From contig BSQZ01000022.1 of assembly GCA_033239005.1 (NCBI GenBank), forward strand, positions 1,269,501-1,333,500: DNA of 64,000 nucleotides, in the 5' to 3' direction. Shown piece after piece: positions 1-10,905 of the stretch. This DNA is from Lamellibrachia satsuma. Lineage: Eukaryota; Annelida; Polychaeta; Sabellida; Siboglinidae. The position numbers and the translations under genes are program-made. The stretch's first letter is position 1; every line of letters begins with the position of its first letter. The notes beneath the pieces were generated by a model that was given only the letters and a program-made list of their open reading frames with translations, did not search any database and was not told the origin of the DNA.

Positions 1-2
1 CA

Positions 3-239
3 ATCTTTGAACGATCGTGGAGACAGCTGCTCAGTTTTATATGCATTGCAAACAGATCTGAATTGCGATACTTCCGATATCGACGAAGCTCTCGAGCCAT
101 CGCGGAAGCCGGGCACAAACGTGTTTGTCCTTGTCTCGCGTACGTGGCCTACAACCTGGGTGGCTACGTTACCAACAGCAGCTTTCTGCAAAAAACAAAC
201 TTGGTAGGACGTGTTTCACTCCTTCAAGTTGACAGGTAG
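3..239 (+). CDS. possible 3'-terminal exon fragment, unrecognised
   Basis: The frame beginning at base 3 is open from the window edge to a TAG at 237-239, about 78 codons with no start, so any gene would begin outside the window. The translation has a mixed, protein-like composition (for example AEAGHKRVCPC and VAYNLGGYVTN), and the DNA is richer in CpG than the AT-rich sequence after it. A second frame (7-207) is open over the same bases, so openness alone proves little. I do not recognise the family. It could be a last exon, a transposon scrap or chance. Confidence 0.2.
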   Translation: MFERSWRQLLSFICIANRSELRYFRYRRSSRAIAEAGHKRVCPCLAYVAYNLGGYVTNSSFLQKTNLVGRVSLLQVDR

Positions 240-866
240 CAGAATTTTTTCCACACTCTGCAAATTTATTTGTGGATATTTGTCTTACTGTGAGAAGGTC
301 AATAACGTGCTTGCTTACATATTTAAATAAAGGCATAAACAATATTATATTTCGAATGGTTTTCGAGAACATAACTGATAAACAGTGGCTCCACGCTCAT
401 GGTGTATTGTGAACTTTGTAATGCTCTGCTGCAATCTACCGGATAGTTTAACGGTTCAATGTGTAATTAGCCCGATTAGAGAATTACCAGAATGTGTCGC
501 TTTGGAGATGGTGTACACAGTCACAGAACACAGTGAAGAACATGGCTGATTTATTGTATTAGTAATTAGCACATTTGTTAAGTAAGTTATTAGTTTCATC
601 ATGCGCCTGGTTATCACAGCAATGGTTGAATGTGCCTGCAACTGTCTAAACTTGCCCAATAAAGCAATATATGTCTATGACAAACATTGACTTTAGTAAT
701 ATTTTGTCTAAACATCAATGTCATCATGTCGTGTATGAAAGAAAATGTATTTTTAGACAAAGACGAGCGAAATAGCGCAGAATTGATGCGTCACGAAGTC
801 GTGACAAAGGCGTAAAATAGCAACGACGTTGAGCATGATAGAAATGTCAAATCTGACACATGCAAT
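240..866. other. no gene recognised
   Basis: AT-rich sequence with only short ORFs on both strands. I see no repeat, RNA gene or splice structure that I can support. Confidence 0.4.
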
Positions 867-994
867 GATGATGATACCAAGGGCAGTGGAACACGTCTGA
901 TAGCCGATGTTATCATCTCCATCGACCTGGAATGATGATACCAAGGGCAGTGGAACACGTCTGATAGCCGATGTTATCATCTCCATCGACCTGG
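867..994. repeat. 64-bp tandem duplication
   Basis: Two essentially identical 64-bp copies, 867-930 and 931-994, each containing ACCAAGGGCAGTGGAACACG and ending CATCGACCTGG. The near-identity suggests a recent slippage or unequal-crossover event. Confidence 0.95.
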
Positions 995-1682
995 AATACG
1001 TATTTTGTATAGCCAAACTTTGTTTCGTTTATCTATTGATACATGTTTTCTGTTTACAGCATAACATTTAATTTAGGATACTCACATCATCTGATATTTT
1101 GGTAATCCACAGTACAGTGGATACTGTTTTTGGAAGCATAGGTAATGTATATCTAGTTACATCAGCCGTGTAGCTGTTTTGTACTCCACAATACAGTGGA
1201 GGCCGTTAACACTAATATCCATGCTGTGGGTAGTGTATAATGTTTTGAGGCTAGACCGTAATACTTCACTGTTTATCATTGTCTTTCGGAAGAGACAGTA
1301 AAAGCCGTTGTTCCCTTCTATCTGGTATCTATGCCAGGGGAGGTAAAAGATCACACGCAGGGAAATGAGAAAACCCTGTGATGGACTCACCTATGGATAC
1401 CTAAAAATCTACAGAACAAACAGATTGCCATCCTTGTAATGTGTTTTTGGTTAAGACCAAATTTGTATCCGTAAATGTTATCATGATATTGGCTTGCACT
1501 TGCACTTACACATGTTTTAGTGCATAACAGTATTAGGCATGGTATATTGAGGTATTTGTGAGAAATTAATGTTAGTATGCACTTCCTTCCTATACTTTTA
1601 CCAACTAGGCTTTTCAGGGGTGTTGCCTGCGTCCCGAAGTCACCCTGAGGCTGGGAACGACAATTTGGATACCTTTTCTGCA
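995..1682. other. no gene recognised
   Basis: AT-rich spacer between two tandem repeats. The phrase ACAGTGGA occurs at about 1113 and 1193 in similar contexts (ccacagTACAGTGGATACTG and CCACAATACAGTGGAGGCCG), a weak internal duplication. Nothing else is supported. Confidence 0.35.
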
Positions 1683-1880
1683 CAAGCACCAATACGCCCC
1701 TTTCTGAACACAAGCACCAATACGCCCCTTTCTGAACACAAGCACCAATACGCCCCTTTCTGAACACAAGCACCAATACGCCCCTTTCTAAACACAAGCA
1801 CCAATACGCCCCTTTCTGAACACAAGCACCAATACGCCCCTTTCTGAACACGAGCACCAATACGCCCCTTTCTGAACACA
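1683..1880. repeat. 28-bp minisatellite, about 7 copies
   Basis: Seven near-identical 28-bp units start at 1683, 1711, 1739, 1767, 1795, 1823 and 1851. The core is CAAGCACCAATACGCCCC followed by TTTCTGAACA. Because 28 is not a multiple of three, each frame reads a different peptide. The unit lacks stops, which produces two overlapping minus-strand ORFs of 164 and 81 codons. They are not genes. Confidence 0.95.
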
Positions 1881-1961
1881 ACCACTTACAACACTAGAAG
1901 AAATTATGCAAGCAGAATGTCAGGCAGATAAAAAATTTCTATATGTGAAATTGAAGTAAGA

Positions 1962-2039
1962 GAGGACGACTATGCCATGGGGTGCCAATGGTGCGGTCTG
2001 TGGACCCACCGAAAATGCATTAAACCTAATATGTCTTAA
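1962..2039 (+). pseudogene. LINE ORF1 PHD-like zinc-finger remnant
   Basis: The frame from 1962 to the TAA at 2037-2039 reads GCQWCGLWTHRKCIKP, a C-x2-C-x4-H-x2-C arrangement like the second half of a PHD/RING-type finger. Such fingers are known in ORF1 proteins of some CR1/L2-type LINEs. The preceding cysteine pair is not clear, and a TAG stop lies just upstream in the same frame. The position, about 240 bp before the coiled-coil part of ORF1, fits that family. Alternative: a chance spacing of Cys and His. Confidence 0.5.
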
Positions 2040-2202
2040 TCAGAATATAAAGCATAAGTTAACTGAAAAAACGACAATCTTATGTTTTTTTACTAAATGC
2101 CAACCGATGGTAGGTATAATATTAAGATTTTTTCAACGATGTGAGGACTAAACAGTCATACATGAATTAAAGACTAATAACAGTTGAAAGCACTGTTGAA
2201 AA

Positions 2203-2750
2203 CATGTCAAAATCTTTAAACAAAACAGAGACAGGTGTGGATGCAGTAAAGGAATCAGTAGAGCAGATTAGTGAGAAAGGAGGTCGAAAATACCATGGAC
2301 AGGGTTATTGACACGAAACTTGATGACATGAAAGAGGCACAGAAGGAAAAAGAAAAAAGACAGAACAATGTCATTCTCTACAAAGTACCAGAGAAACTAG
2401 AAGGAACAAATGATAAAGAAGTAGTTGAGAACTTAATCCTAGAAGAGTTCGGAGTGAGAGAAGCCAAAGTAGAGGAAATAACTAGGCTTGGCACAGGCAA
2501 TGAGCCAAGGCCAATACTATTGAAACTTAATGACGCACAAACTCAACGGAAAGTGTTAAGCAAAGCAAAACTGCTAAGAAATGCCAGGAGTGAAATGCAC
2601 AGGAACATCTACCTAGCACCAGATACAACAATCAAGGAGAGGAAAAAGCACAGAGTTATAAAAGGAACTGAGAGAGGAAAGAAAGGGGTCAGACAGATCT
2701 TATGATTAGAGATGGGAAAATAGTGAAGCGTAGGGATTGAACTAAGGGAC
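2203..2750 (+). pseudogene. LINE ORF1 protein remnant (coiled-coil plus RRM-like region)
   Basis: An ATG at 2203 opens MSKSLNKTETGVDAVKESVE. The reading then shifts near 2280 into the frame that runs to the TGA at 2705, which is open for 144 codons. That frame has a charged, heptad-like stretch (MDRVIDTKLDDMKEAQ) followed by NNVILYKVPE, the hallmark start of the RRM-like nucleic-acid-binding domain of LINE ORF1 proteins, and then by LIEEFG-like and PRPILLKL-like segments. After 2695 a further shift recovers LMIRDGKIVKR, the usual basic C-terminus. In intact elements the protein binds element RNA as a chaperone. At least two frameshifts disable this copy. Confidence 0.75.
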
Positions 2751-3051
2751 ATAATGACGTGAGAGGTGTCCATAAGAAAGCAAATCACAATCGGAAAGAG
2801 AAGGAGACAGGAGCATAAGCTCAAACAACAACTACAGAAAAGGGAGCCGTAGCAACAACTGGAAAAAGCAGGTGACAAAAAGCTACAGTCACGTGTTGTT
2901 ACCCCCAAACGGGGAGAAGTTGTAAGCACTCAGCAAAACGAACAAAAAGAAAACATAAGCACTAACACAAACAAAGCACATTGTATATTCCAATTCTGGA
3001 CACAAAAGATTATTTATTTGTTTGTTCTATGCACAGAGCTTAAATAATAAA

Positions 3052-3296
3052 ATGGATGAATGAGATGTGGTAACAGAACTGAAGCCTAAAGTTATTGGCA
3101 TTACAGAATCCTGTAGCGAAGGTAAAAGTGAAGGTGACATTGATCTGGAAGGTTTTATCCCATACAGAGTTGATCGTGGAAGAGGGGTATTGAGAATGGC
3201 TTATGGTCAGCACAATGTACAGAACTAAACAACACGGATTTTGAGTCATCCTTATGGAGTATAATCACACTAAATGAGTGGGACAAACTACTAGTA

Positions 3297-3358
<62 letters not shown>

Positions 3359-3620
3359 TACTGATTTTTCGGGACTTCAGTTTCCCAGAAATTAACTGGA
3401 AAAGCTGTTTTTTGAAAGTTGGTGATAACTCTATTCCAGCAATTTTTTTTATGTAGCACATGACTTGTTCCTGAAACAACATGTTGATTTTAACACAAGA
3501 TTTAGGGAGGGAAATGAACCGTCAATGTTAGATTTAATTTTCACAAACGAAGATTATATGATTGAGAACCTAATCTGTTGCTCCACTGGGGAAAAGTGAT
3601 CCTGTTGGATTGGTGTGCAC
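3052..3620 (+). pseudogene. LINE endonuclease domain remnant, interrupted by (TA)n
   Basis: Upstream of the (TA)n tract the reading is VVTELKPKVIGITESC, the usual CR1/L2 endonuclease segment with the catalytic Glu context ITE. Then come FIPYRVDRGRG and WDKLLVG. Downstream it resumes with LLIFRDFSFPEINW (normally GDFNFP; here the Gly is Arg and the Asn is Ser), NTRFREGNEPSMLDLIFTN and the remains of the SDH block. The segment normally between LLVG and LLI (the YR-S-N part) is missing, with the (TA)n tract in its place. In living elements this nuclease nicks target DNA to prime reverse transcription. Confidence 0.8.
3299..3357. repeat. (TA)n microsatellite inside the LINE endonuclease
   Basis: About 58 bp of pure TA dinucleotide, flanked by mirror-image arms AGTAGGATA on the left and TATCCTACT on the right, so the locus can fold into one hairpin. 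It sits where roughly the YRSPNS part of the endonuclease should be. Confidence 0.98.
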
Positions 3621-4300
3621 AGTCATTACATACTCGGCTATAGATACAAGTGTATATGGTGGGAAAAGATACGATTACTGGAAAGCGAATATGGCAGCTA
3701 TGAATGCAGCCTTTCATAATATTAAGTGGGAAGAAGAAATGGAAAGAAAAGGAGTAAATGTGAGATGGAAATACTTTAAGTTGAACATTTAAGAGGAAGT
3801 GAAAAAATTAGCAATTAAGGAAAGGAAGAAGCCAAACCCTAAAGCACACCTGGCAAGCTAAAAGAGTCTGTAGATCGGTAAAAAAAACAGATTCAACTTT
3901 GGTTAAGATATGAAAAAACTGGTAGGAACAAAGAATATGAAGAATATAAGAGGCGAAGAAATAAAAACAATAGTATCCGGAAAAAACACAAAGGGATACG
4001 AGAAGAAACCTTTGAAGAGAATGAAAGACAAACCAAAGCTTTTCCATAGCTATGTAAGAAGTAAGCAAAAGGTAAAACCAGTCATACCACATTTAAGAAA
4101 GGAGGACGGTGAAACCACAATAAATGACCAGGAATTAGCTGATGTTCTAGGGAAGTTCTTTGAATCAGTATTTACAATGGAAGATGATGATGATAATATT
4201 TTACCGGAAATTAAAAACAGAGTTCCAGAGAACAACGTTTTAAACGACGTCACATTTACTGAGCTAGATATATTTATAAAGTTACAGCAGTTAAAATAAT
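3621..4300 (+). pseudogene. LINE EN-RT linker remnant
   Basis: Broken frames carry the usual linker text of CR1/L2-like ORF2: RYDYWKANMAAMNAAF, WEEEMERK, then after a stop a basic lysine-rich stretch and LFHSYVRSKQKVKP with LRKEDGETTINDQELADVLG and FFESVFTMEDDD. The last block is the conserved acidic segment just ahead of the RT fingers. The frame 3910-4299 is open for 129 codons. Confidence 0.75.
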
Positions 4301-5302
4301 ACAAGGTTTGTAGTACAGATGGTATACATCCAAAGATATTGAATGGTTGTGCTGAAACTTTAGCTAAACCGATGTTTGTAATATTCACGGAATCATTGTC
4401 TAGTGTTGTAGTACCTTTAGATTGGAAATTGGCAAACATTTCTCCAATTTATAAGAATGGATTCAGGTCTATGGCTGGTAATTATAGACCAGTGAGTTTA
4501 ACTTGTCTAGCCAGTAAACTGACTGAATCTTGTGTGAAGGATGCAATGTTAAAACATTTATTGGAAAACAATTTAAATACCCCAGACCAACATGGTTTTA
4601 CAAAGGGTCGTTCGTGTCTAACAAATTTGTTAGAAACTTTCGAAAGTTGGACAGAAAATGTGGATCAGGGAGATAGTGTTGATGTTATTTTGCTGGATTT
4701 TCAAAAAGCATTTGACAAAGTCCCGAAACAGAAGTTGTTGCAAAAACTAACTGCCTATGGAATACGATGTAAAATTTTAGAATGGATAGCTGATTTTCTA
4801 TCATATAGAACAATGCGAATGATGGTAAGAAGTGAATATTATGAATGGTTTGATGTCATTAGTGGTGTTCCGCAAGGATCAGTATTGGGACCTATTCTCT
4901 TTTTATGTAAATGATATACCAGAGACAGTAAATATTAATGTAAAAATGTTTGCTGACGACACCAAAATATTCAGAACATTAAAGAACAAATCTAACTATG
5001 AAATCTTACAAGCTGATTTTGATAACTTAAGTGAGTGGAGTAATAGATGGTGCCTAACATTCAACACTAGTAAATGTAAAAGGATGCACATAGGCAACGA
5101 CATTCTAAAATTCGAGTACACCAAGACAACCAAAAATAATAATATCGTTTTAGCAGAAACAGTTCAAGAGAAGGATCTAGGTATCTGGATTTCAAATAAT
5201 TTTAAATGGGAGAAACAAGTTGTTGCATCAACCCAACAAGCTATGGTGGTTTTGCCTTCTTCAAAGAGAGCATTTATTCACTTTGACAGACAAAACTGGT
5301 AA
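4301..5302 (+). pseudogene. LINE reverse transcriptase, frameshifted
   Basis: The RT fingers and palm are easy to read: DWKLANISPIYKNG, NYRPVSLTCLASKL, QHGFTKGRSCLTNLL, motif A LLDFQKAFDKVP, then motif B ISGVPQGSVLGPILF. A small deletion near 4900 changes frame, and the sequence resumes with FYVNDIPETV and motif C FADDTKIF (the catalytic DD is kept), then the thumb text LSEWSNRWCLTFNTSKCK and EKDLGIWIS. The RVNAS-like order and the FADD box are typical of CR1/L2-like RTs. The catalytic aspartates survive, but the frameshift and later stops prevent a full product. Confidence 0.88.
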
Positions 5303-5700
5303 CATAATTAAAGGAATTTACATATGAGGAAAGATTAACACAACAAAAACTTTATAGACTTGAAGAACGGAGATTACGAGGAGATTTAATTGGAACTTGT
5401 TAACTGGGAAAGAGAACATAGACCCATATCAGTTTTTTAACATTAATCTAAATAACCTTAGAGGCCACAGTAAAAATTAAACAAAGAACAATGCATAAAG
5501 CTATGCAGACGCCGATTTTTCAGTCAAAGGGTGGTGGATGTATGGAATTCCTTGTCCAACGATATTATATCTGCACCCTCTACTAACATTGAAAAAAAAA
5601 CAGAATGGATAAAAACTGGGTTAAGATATGGGCAAACTATAAAATGCTTATCTCTAGCCTTACAAATGCTCATTATTTGTAAGTGTAAGTGTAAATATAG
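5303..5700 (+). pseudogene. LINE ORF2 C-terminal tail and 3' end
   Basis: Several frames carry remnants of the conserved tail: FTYEERLTQQKLYRLEERRLRGDLI, partly preserved, then FSQRVVDVWNSL-like and IKTGLRYG-like words at about 5520-5625. This matches the block seen intact at 43,263-43,935. The end is ragged, with TAAGTG repeats near 5680-5695. Confidence 0.65.
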
Positions 5701-6758
5701 CTAGTTCGAACATCGTAGCGCACGCGGTCGTTACTATGGAAACATTGTTGCTTTTCCGGGAACTCAAGGGGATTTCCAAAAGGACTGCGTTTTTAAAGGA
5801 TGGATTGGCGAAATATGACGTTAGTGCCGGGTGATTTTTCTTCGAGTCGACGTTCCGTTCAGTATATCATAGCATGTTATGAAGAGAATAAATGATACGA
5901 TCAACTGACACGCTAGCCGCCCCAACCACCTTAATTAAATGCATTGATGAAACAAGCAAAATACACTGTTAAGTTGTCTTGACGTTTCATCAGTGCTTCA
6001 AATGTATTCAAAACCTTGACCATAATTATAAGGGAGTAGTTTGGTCACCAACACATCATATAGAGTTTAGTTATAGCTTGTGTTGATAGGTTATCTAATC
6101 TTGTTGATGATGTCATTACTTGCCACCATATGGCAGCACCGTGTTTAGTCCAATGCATTTTATAGCGAATTATAGTTAATTAGTTATTATTAGTATAACT
6201 ATTTCTCTTATGATTAATTGCCTTTACTGTGTATGTTGGTGGTCATATTACTGATAATTAAGGTGTTTAAATATAAAATTTACCCAAGAGACAGGGGTCA
6301 CGTGTGTTCAGGGGGAGGGGCACTGTCTCATTGGGCCAGGCTTGATCCCACCGCCAACAAGACAACAACAACCCTGTTTTGGGTCATGCACGAGTATAGT
6401 TGACAGTTGGTACGACTTGCGTTAATGAGCCTGGTGCAGTGAAATGGCACAGTTTTTTTTTTATTGTTATATATTTTCTCTGGGCTTAACAAATAAGACA
6501 ACAATAAAGAACTATAGATGACTGGAGCTAACTTGTTGTTTGTACAATTTGGCGACGTCACATAATTGTAAGATGTATTATAACAGTATTACCCAAATGG
6601 TTTCGAGAGGACATAAAAATGCTTAATGTACTGAAATGTGTAATATTGTATCTTATTATGTAGTTCACAATTGCTGGCTTGCAAGCTTCTTATGACATAG
6701 AAAACAAGATGAAAATTATTTTACATTGTCAAATAACCTCATTATTTGCCAATATCGA
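5701..6758. other. spacer, no gene recognised
   Basis: AT-rich sequence, with a CpG-containing patch at about 5705-5850. The text at about 5938-6030 (GCATTGATGAAACAAG, then AAATGTATTCAAAACCTTGACC) resembles 6781-6920 loosely, suggesting an old dispersed or duplicated repeat. No coding signal. Confidence 0.35.
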
Positions 6759-6858
6759 CTAAATACATTGATACAACAAGCTAAATGCATTGATAAAACA
6801 GGCTGAATACATTTATACAACAGGCTAAATACATTGATGCAACAGACTAGGTACATTG
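6759..6858. repeat. 22-bp tandem repeat, about 4.5 copies
   Basis: Units start at 6759, 6781, 6803, 6825 and 6847, with the consensus CTAAATACATTGATACAACA plus two bases. Copies differ by one to four substitutions. Confidence 0.9.
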
Positions 6859-7067
6859 CTGTTTTACTAATATGTCAACAAGCTGTAAATATATTCAAAA
6901 TGTTTACCATGCTTATAGGAAATCATGTTATACTTATAGTAGATGCATTAAATGCACAAATGTTCTCTCCAGAACATAGGTTTAGCATATATAAAACATC
7001 GTTATTTCCCATTTTTTCATTCTGTAAAACAAATTATTCAGTTGTTTGAAGTAAAATATATACTTCG

Positions 7068-7100
7068 CCTCCTCTTTGCGAGATTCTAGATACGCCACTG
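7068..7100 (-). mobile_element. DNA-transposon terminus, CAGTGGCGTA type
   Basis: The segment ends ...CTAGATACGCCACTG. Read on the minus strand it is CAGTGGCGTATCTAGAATCT then CGCAAAGAGGAGG, close to the starts at 20,196 and 31,728. CAGTGGCGTA ends are a familiar style of hAT-like terminal inverted repeats; that assignment is from general knowledge. The matching opposite terminus was not found nearby. Confidence 0.5.
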
Positions 7101-7159
7101 ATTTTTTTTCATTATTACCATTGATTGGATCCTGCGAAGTAACACAAAAGATGGCAAGA

Positions 7160-8366
7160 GAGTCACCACACGGAGGTTCACATCACCACACGGAGGTTCA
7201 CATCACCACACGGAGGTTCACATCACCACACGGAGATTTACATAACCACACGGAGGTTCATATCATCACACGGAGGTTTACATCATCACACGCAGGTTTA
7301 CATCATCACACGAAGGTTAACATCATCACACGGAAGTTCACATTACCACACGGAGGTTCACATCACCACACGGAGGTTTACATCACCACACGGAGGTTTA
7401 CATCACCACAAGGAGGTTCACATCATCACATGGAGGTTAACATCATCACACGGAAGTTTTCATCACCACACGAATGTTTACATCACCACACGGAGGTTCA
7501 CATCACCACACAAAGGTTAACATCGCCACACGGAGGTTCACATCACCACACTGAGGTTTACATCACCACACGGAGGTTTACATCACCACATGGAGGTTTG
7601 CATTACCACACGGAGGTTCGCATCACCACACGGAGGTTTTCATCACCACACGGAGGTTTACATCATCACACAAAGGTTAACATCACCACACGGAGGTTCA
7701 CATCACCACACGGAGGTTCACATCACCATACGGAGGTTTACATCATCACACGGAGGTTCACATCACCACACTGAGGTTTACATCACCACACGGAGGTTTA
7801 CATCACCACACGGAAGTTCACATCACCACATGGAGGTTTACATCACCACACGGAGGTTCGCATCACCACACGGAGGTTTTCATCACCACACGGAGGTTTA
7901 CGTCATCACACTGAGGTTCACATCACCACACGGAGGTTCACATCACCACACGGAGGCTTACATCACCACACTGATGTTTACATCACCACACGGAGGTTTA
8001 CATCACCATACGGAAGTTCACATCACCACATGGAGGTTTACATCACCACACGGAGGTTCGCATCACCACACGGAGGTTTTCATCACCACACGGAGGTTTA
8101 CATCATCACACTGAGGTTCACATCACCACACGGAGGTTCACATCACCACACGGAGGTTTACATCACCACACTGAGGTTCACATCACCACACGGAGGTTTA
8201 CATCAACACACGGAGGTTTACATCACCACACGGAGGTTCACATCACCACACGGAGGTTTACATCATCACACGGAGGCTTACCTCACCACACGGAGGTTTA
8301 CCTCATCACACGGAGGTTTACCTCACCACACGGAGGTTTGCCTCACCACACGGAGGATTACATCAT
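7160..8366. repeat. 20-bp minisatellite, about 60 copies
   Basis: A continuous array of CATCACCACACGGAGGTTCA and variants, exactly three units per 60 bp. Common substitutions are CATCATCACA, TTTA for TTCA and CTGAGG for CGGAGG. Three units encode 20 residues, so three overlapping 150-232-codon ORFs of HHHTEV, TTRRF and SPHGG type appear. These are by-products. Variant blocks recur at longer spacing: the run TTCG then TTTT appears at about 7617, 7857 and 8057. Confidence 0.97.
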
Positions 8367-8416
8367 TACTATGCAGATTATGCAAATATCAAGATAATAA
8401 TAATAGTGTGTACAGT

Positions 8417-9200
<784 letters not shown>

Positions 9201-10390
9201 TACTTTTGAAGATGTCGCGATGTTTTGCATATGTGTCCAGCCGGCTGTGATTCGTCGTATGATTTCCTTGGTTGGTTCTTGTCCCTAAAGCTGAAGCGTT
9301 GGCCTAGGTATGCGTAACTCTCCGTATTCTCTATCTGAGTGTTATTAACGTATATTGGGGTGTTGTCTTCCACCATTATTTTTGTTTTTGAGATGTTCAT
9401 CCTCAAGCCGCTTAGGTTACTTTCTTCGCATAGTTCTTGTAGCATTATTTCTAGTTCTTGTGGTGTTTCGGTGCACAGGAAGATATCCTCTGCGAAACGG
9501 AGATGGTTAAGATATTCTCCTTCTATTTTCAGGCCTTTGTTCTCCCAGTTCAGTCTTCTGATGATACTTTCGAGTGTTGATGTGAATAGTTTGGGTGAGA
9601 TGATATCCCCCGTCGCACTCCTCTTTTAATGTTTATTTTCTCGCTTTCTTTGTGAAGATATACTGTCACAGAGCTGTCTGTGTATACATCTTTCATGAGT
9701 TGTATTTATGCATCTTCTATTCCTTGGTCTTGGAGTGAAGACAGTATTGCCTGGGTTTGTACCGAGTCGAAGGCCTTCTCATAGTCAATGAATGCTATAC
9801 AGAGTGGTATGTTGAATTCGCGCCACTTCTGCTTCAGTTGATTTATGAAATGGATGTGATCTGTCGTTGAGTACCCGCCTCTGAATCCTGCCTGTTCTCT
9901 GGGTTGATTTTCGTCTAGTATTTTCTCCAGTCTCGCTGTTAGAATCTTTGTGAATAGCTTGTAGATGTTCGATAGCAAGCATATTGGCCTAAAGTTCTTT
10001 ATGTCTTTTTGGTTGCCTTTTTTGAAGATTATCACCAGGTAGTGGGGATTCGTCTTTCTGATATGCATTTTGTATACAGCTTGGCTAAGGCTTTGGCAAT
10101 GGTATCCTCTCCTGCCTTCAATGTTTCGATGTTGACTTGGTCATTTCCTGTTGCCTTCCCGTTTTTCATCTTCTTTAGCGCGGCTTCTACTTCCCATGTT
10201 GTTACTGATGGTACTTCTCTTGGGTCTGTGCGTATTGTTACGGTTTGGTCGCTGTCATAAAGTTCGGTGTAAAACTCTTCTATTCGTTCTAAGATGTTAT
10301 CCTGGTCTTGGATTTCTCTGCCCTGATTGTCTAAGAGTGTTATCAGTCTATATTGGCCTAGGATGTGTGTTCTTCTGACCTTGTTCAAGC
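9201..10390 (-). pseudogene. RTE-like reverse transcriptase with altered catalytic motif
   Basis: On the minus strand the fingers read DIKNFRPICLLSNIYKLF, EQAGFRGGYSTTDHIHF, and motif A reads CIAFIDYEKAFDSV. Motif B is split by a one-base shift near 9620 (KRGVRR, then GDIISPKLFTSTLE). Motif C reads HLRFAEDIFLCTE, where the family has FADD, so the first catalytic aspartate is glutamate here. Thumb text follows: SGLRMNISKTKIM and YAYLGQRF. The linker before the RT (KNGKATGNDQVNIETLK) lies at about 10,150. Stops and shifts between blocks make it non-functional. Confidence 0.82.
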
Positions 10391-10690
10391 TCTTTTGGTC
10401 GTTTCTTTTTTCTTAGCAGCTTCTTCCTTTCTGCTTTCGTGTCTAATCTGATGTTGCTCATCAACATTCTATGGTCGCTTCCAATGTTTATGTGGTTTAT
10501 GACTCTTACATCTGTGATCGTGTTCGGCTTGTCAGTCATGATGTAGTCAATTTCATTCTTCGTTTTTCCGTCCGGACTTCTCCATGTCCATCTCCTCTCA
10601 ATTTTCTTCTGGAATAGTGTATTCATGATCTTGTAATCCTTTGATGTTGTCCACTGTATTAATGTATCACCTCGTCCATTCCTCTGTCCT
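10348..10690 (-). pseudogene. RTE-like endonuclease, C-terminal half
   Basis: From about 10,690 leftward the minus strand reads GQRNGRGDTLIQW, KIMNTLFQKK, RRWTWRSPDGKTKNEIDYI and GSDHRMLMSNIRL. The SDHR catalytic histidine block is present. The first half of the nuclease is absent: the sequence breaks near 10,690 and a different, opposite-strand LINE fragment starts. Confidence 0.8.
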
Positions 10691-10697
10691 AGGCCGA

Positions 10698-10905
10698 AAC
10701 TTCACGTATCTAGAAGCGGTATTATCTAAACATGGAGGAATACAGGAGGACGTCAAAAGAAGGCTGTCTTTGGCAAGAGGTGTATTCGTAATACTCAAAC
10801 ATCAAATCCACCAAGCATAGCACAAATACAAAACTGAAAATCTGCAAGAGCAAAGTTATAGCAGTGCTATTACTATTATATGGCGCTGAAAAGAAATTGG
10901 CGCAT
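10698..10905 (+). pseudogene. LINE RT thumb fragment
   Basis: The + strand reads NFTYLEAVLSKHGGIQEDVK then RRLSLARGVFVILKHQIHQ. A one-base shift near 10,825 then gives TKLKICKSKVIAVLLLLYGAE. This is the conserved F-YLGS, GG, DI-RI, tKl, LLYGAE block that follows the RT palm in many LINEs of the RTE and related groups. Only this piece remains, with one stop and one shift. Confidence 0.75.

Larger units (their letters stand above)
1890..5700 (+). mobile_element. degenerate CR1/L2-like non-LTR retrotransposon (LINE), nearly full length
   Basis: In order on the + strand there is a PHD-like zinc-finger remnant and ORF1 region (about 1.96-2.75 kb), an apurinic-type endonuclease (about 3.05-3.6 kb), an endonuclease-RT linker, a reverse transcriptase (about 4.3-5.3 kb) and a C-terminal tail to about 5.65 kb. 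This ORF1-EN-RT order is the standard layout of CR1/L2-type LINEs, which copy by target-primed reverse transcription. Frameshifts, stops and a (TA)n replacement in the endonuclease make the copy dead. The 3' end carries short TAAGTG repeats (about 5680-5695), like the microsatellite tails of this group. Both element borders are approximate, and clade assignment rests on motif style only. Confidence 0.85.

Noticed and set aside
1387..1885. 164-codon Cys-rich minus-strand ORF
   Set aside because: Most of it is the 28-bp repeat read in rotating frames.
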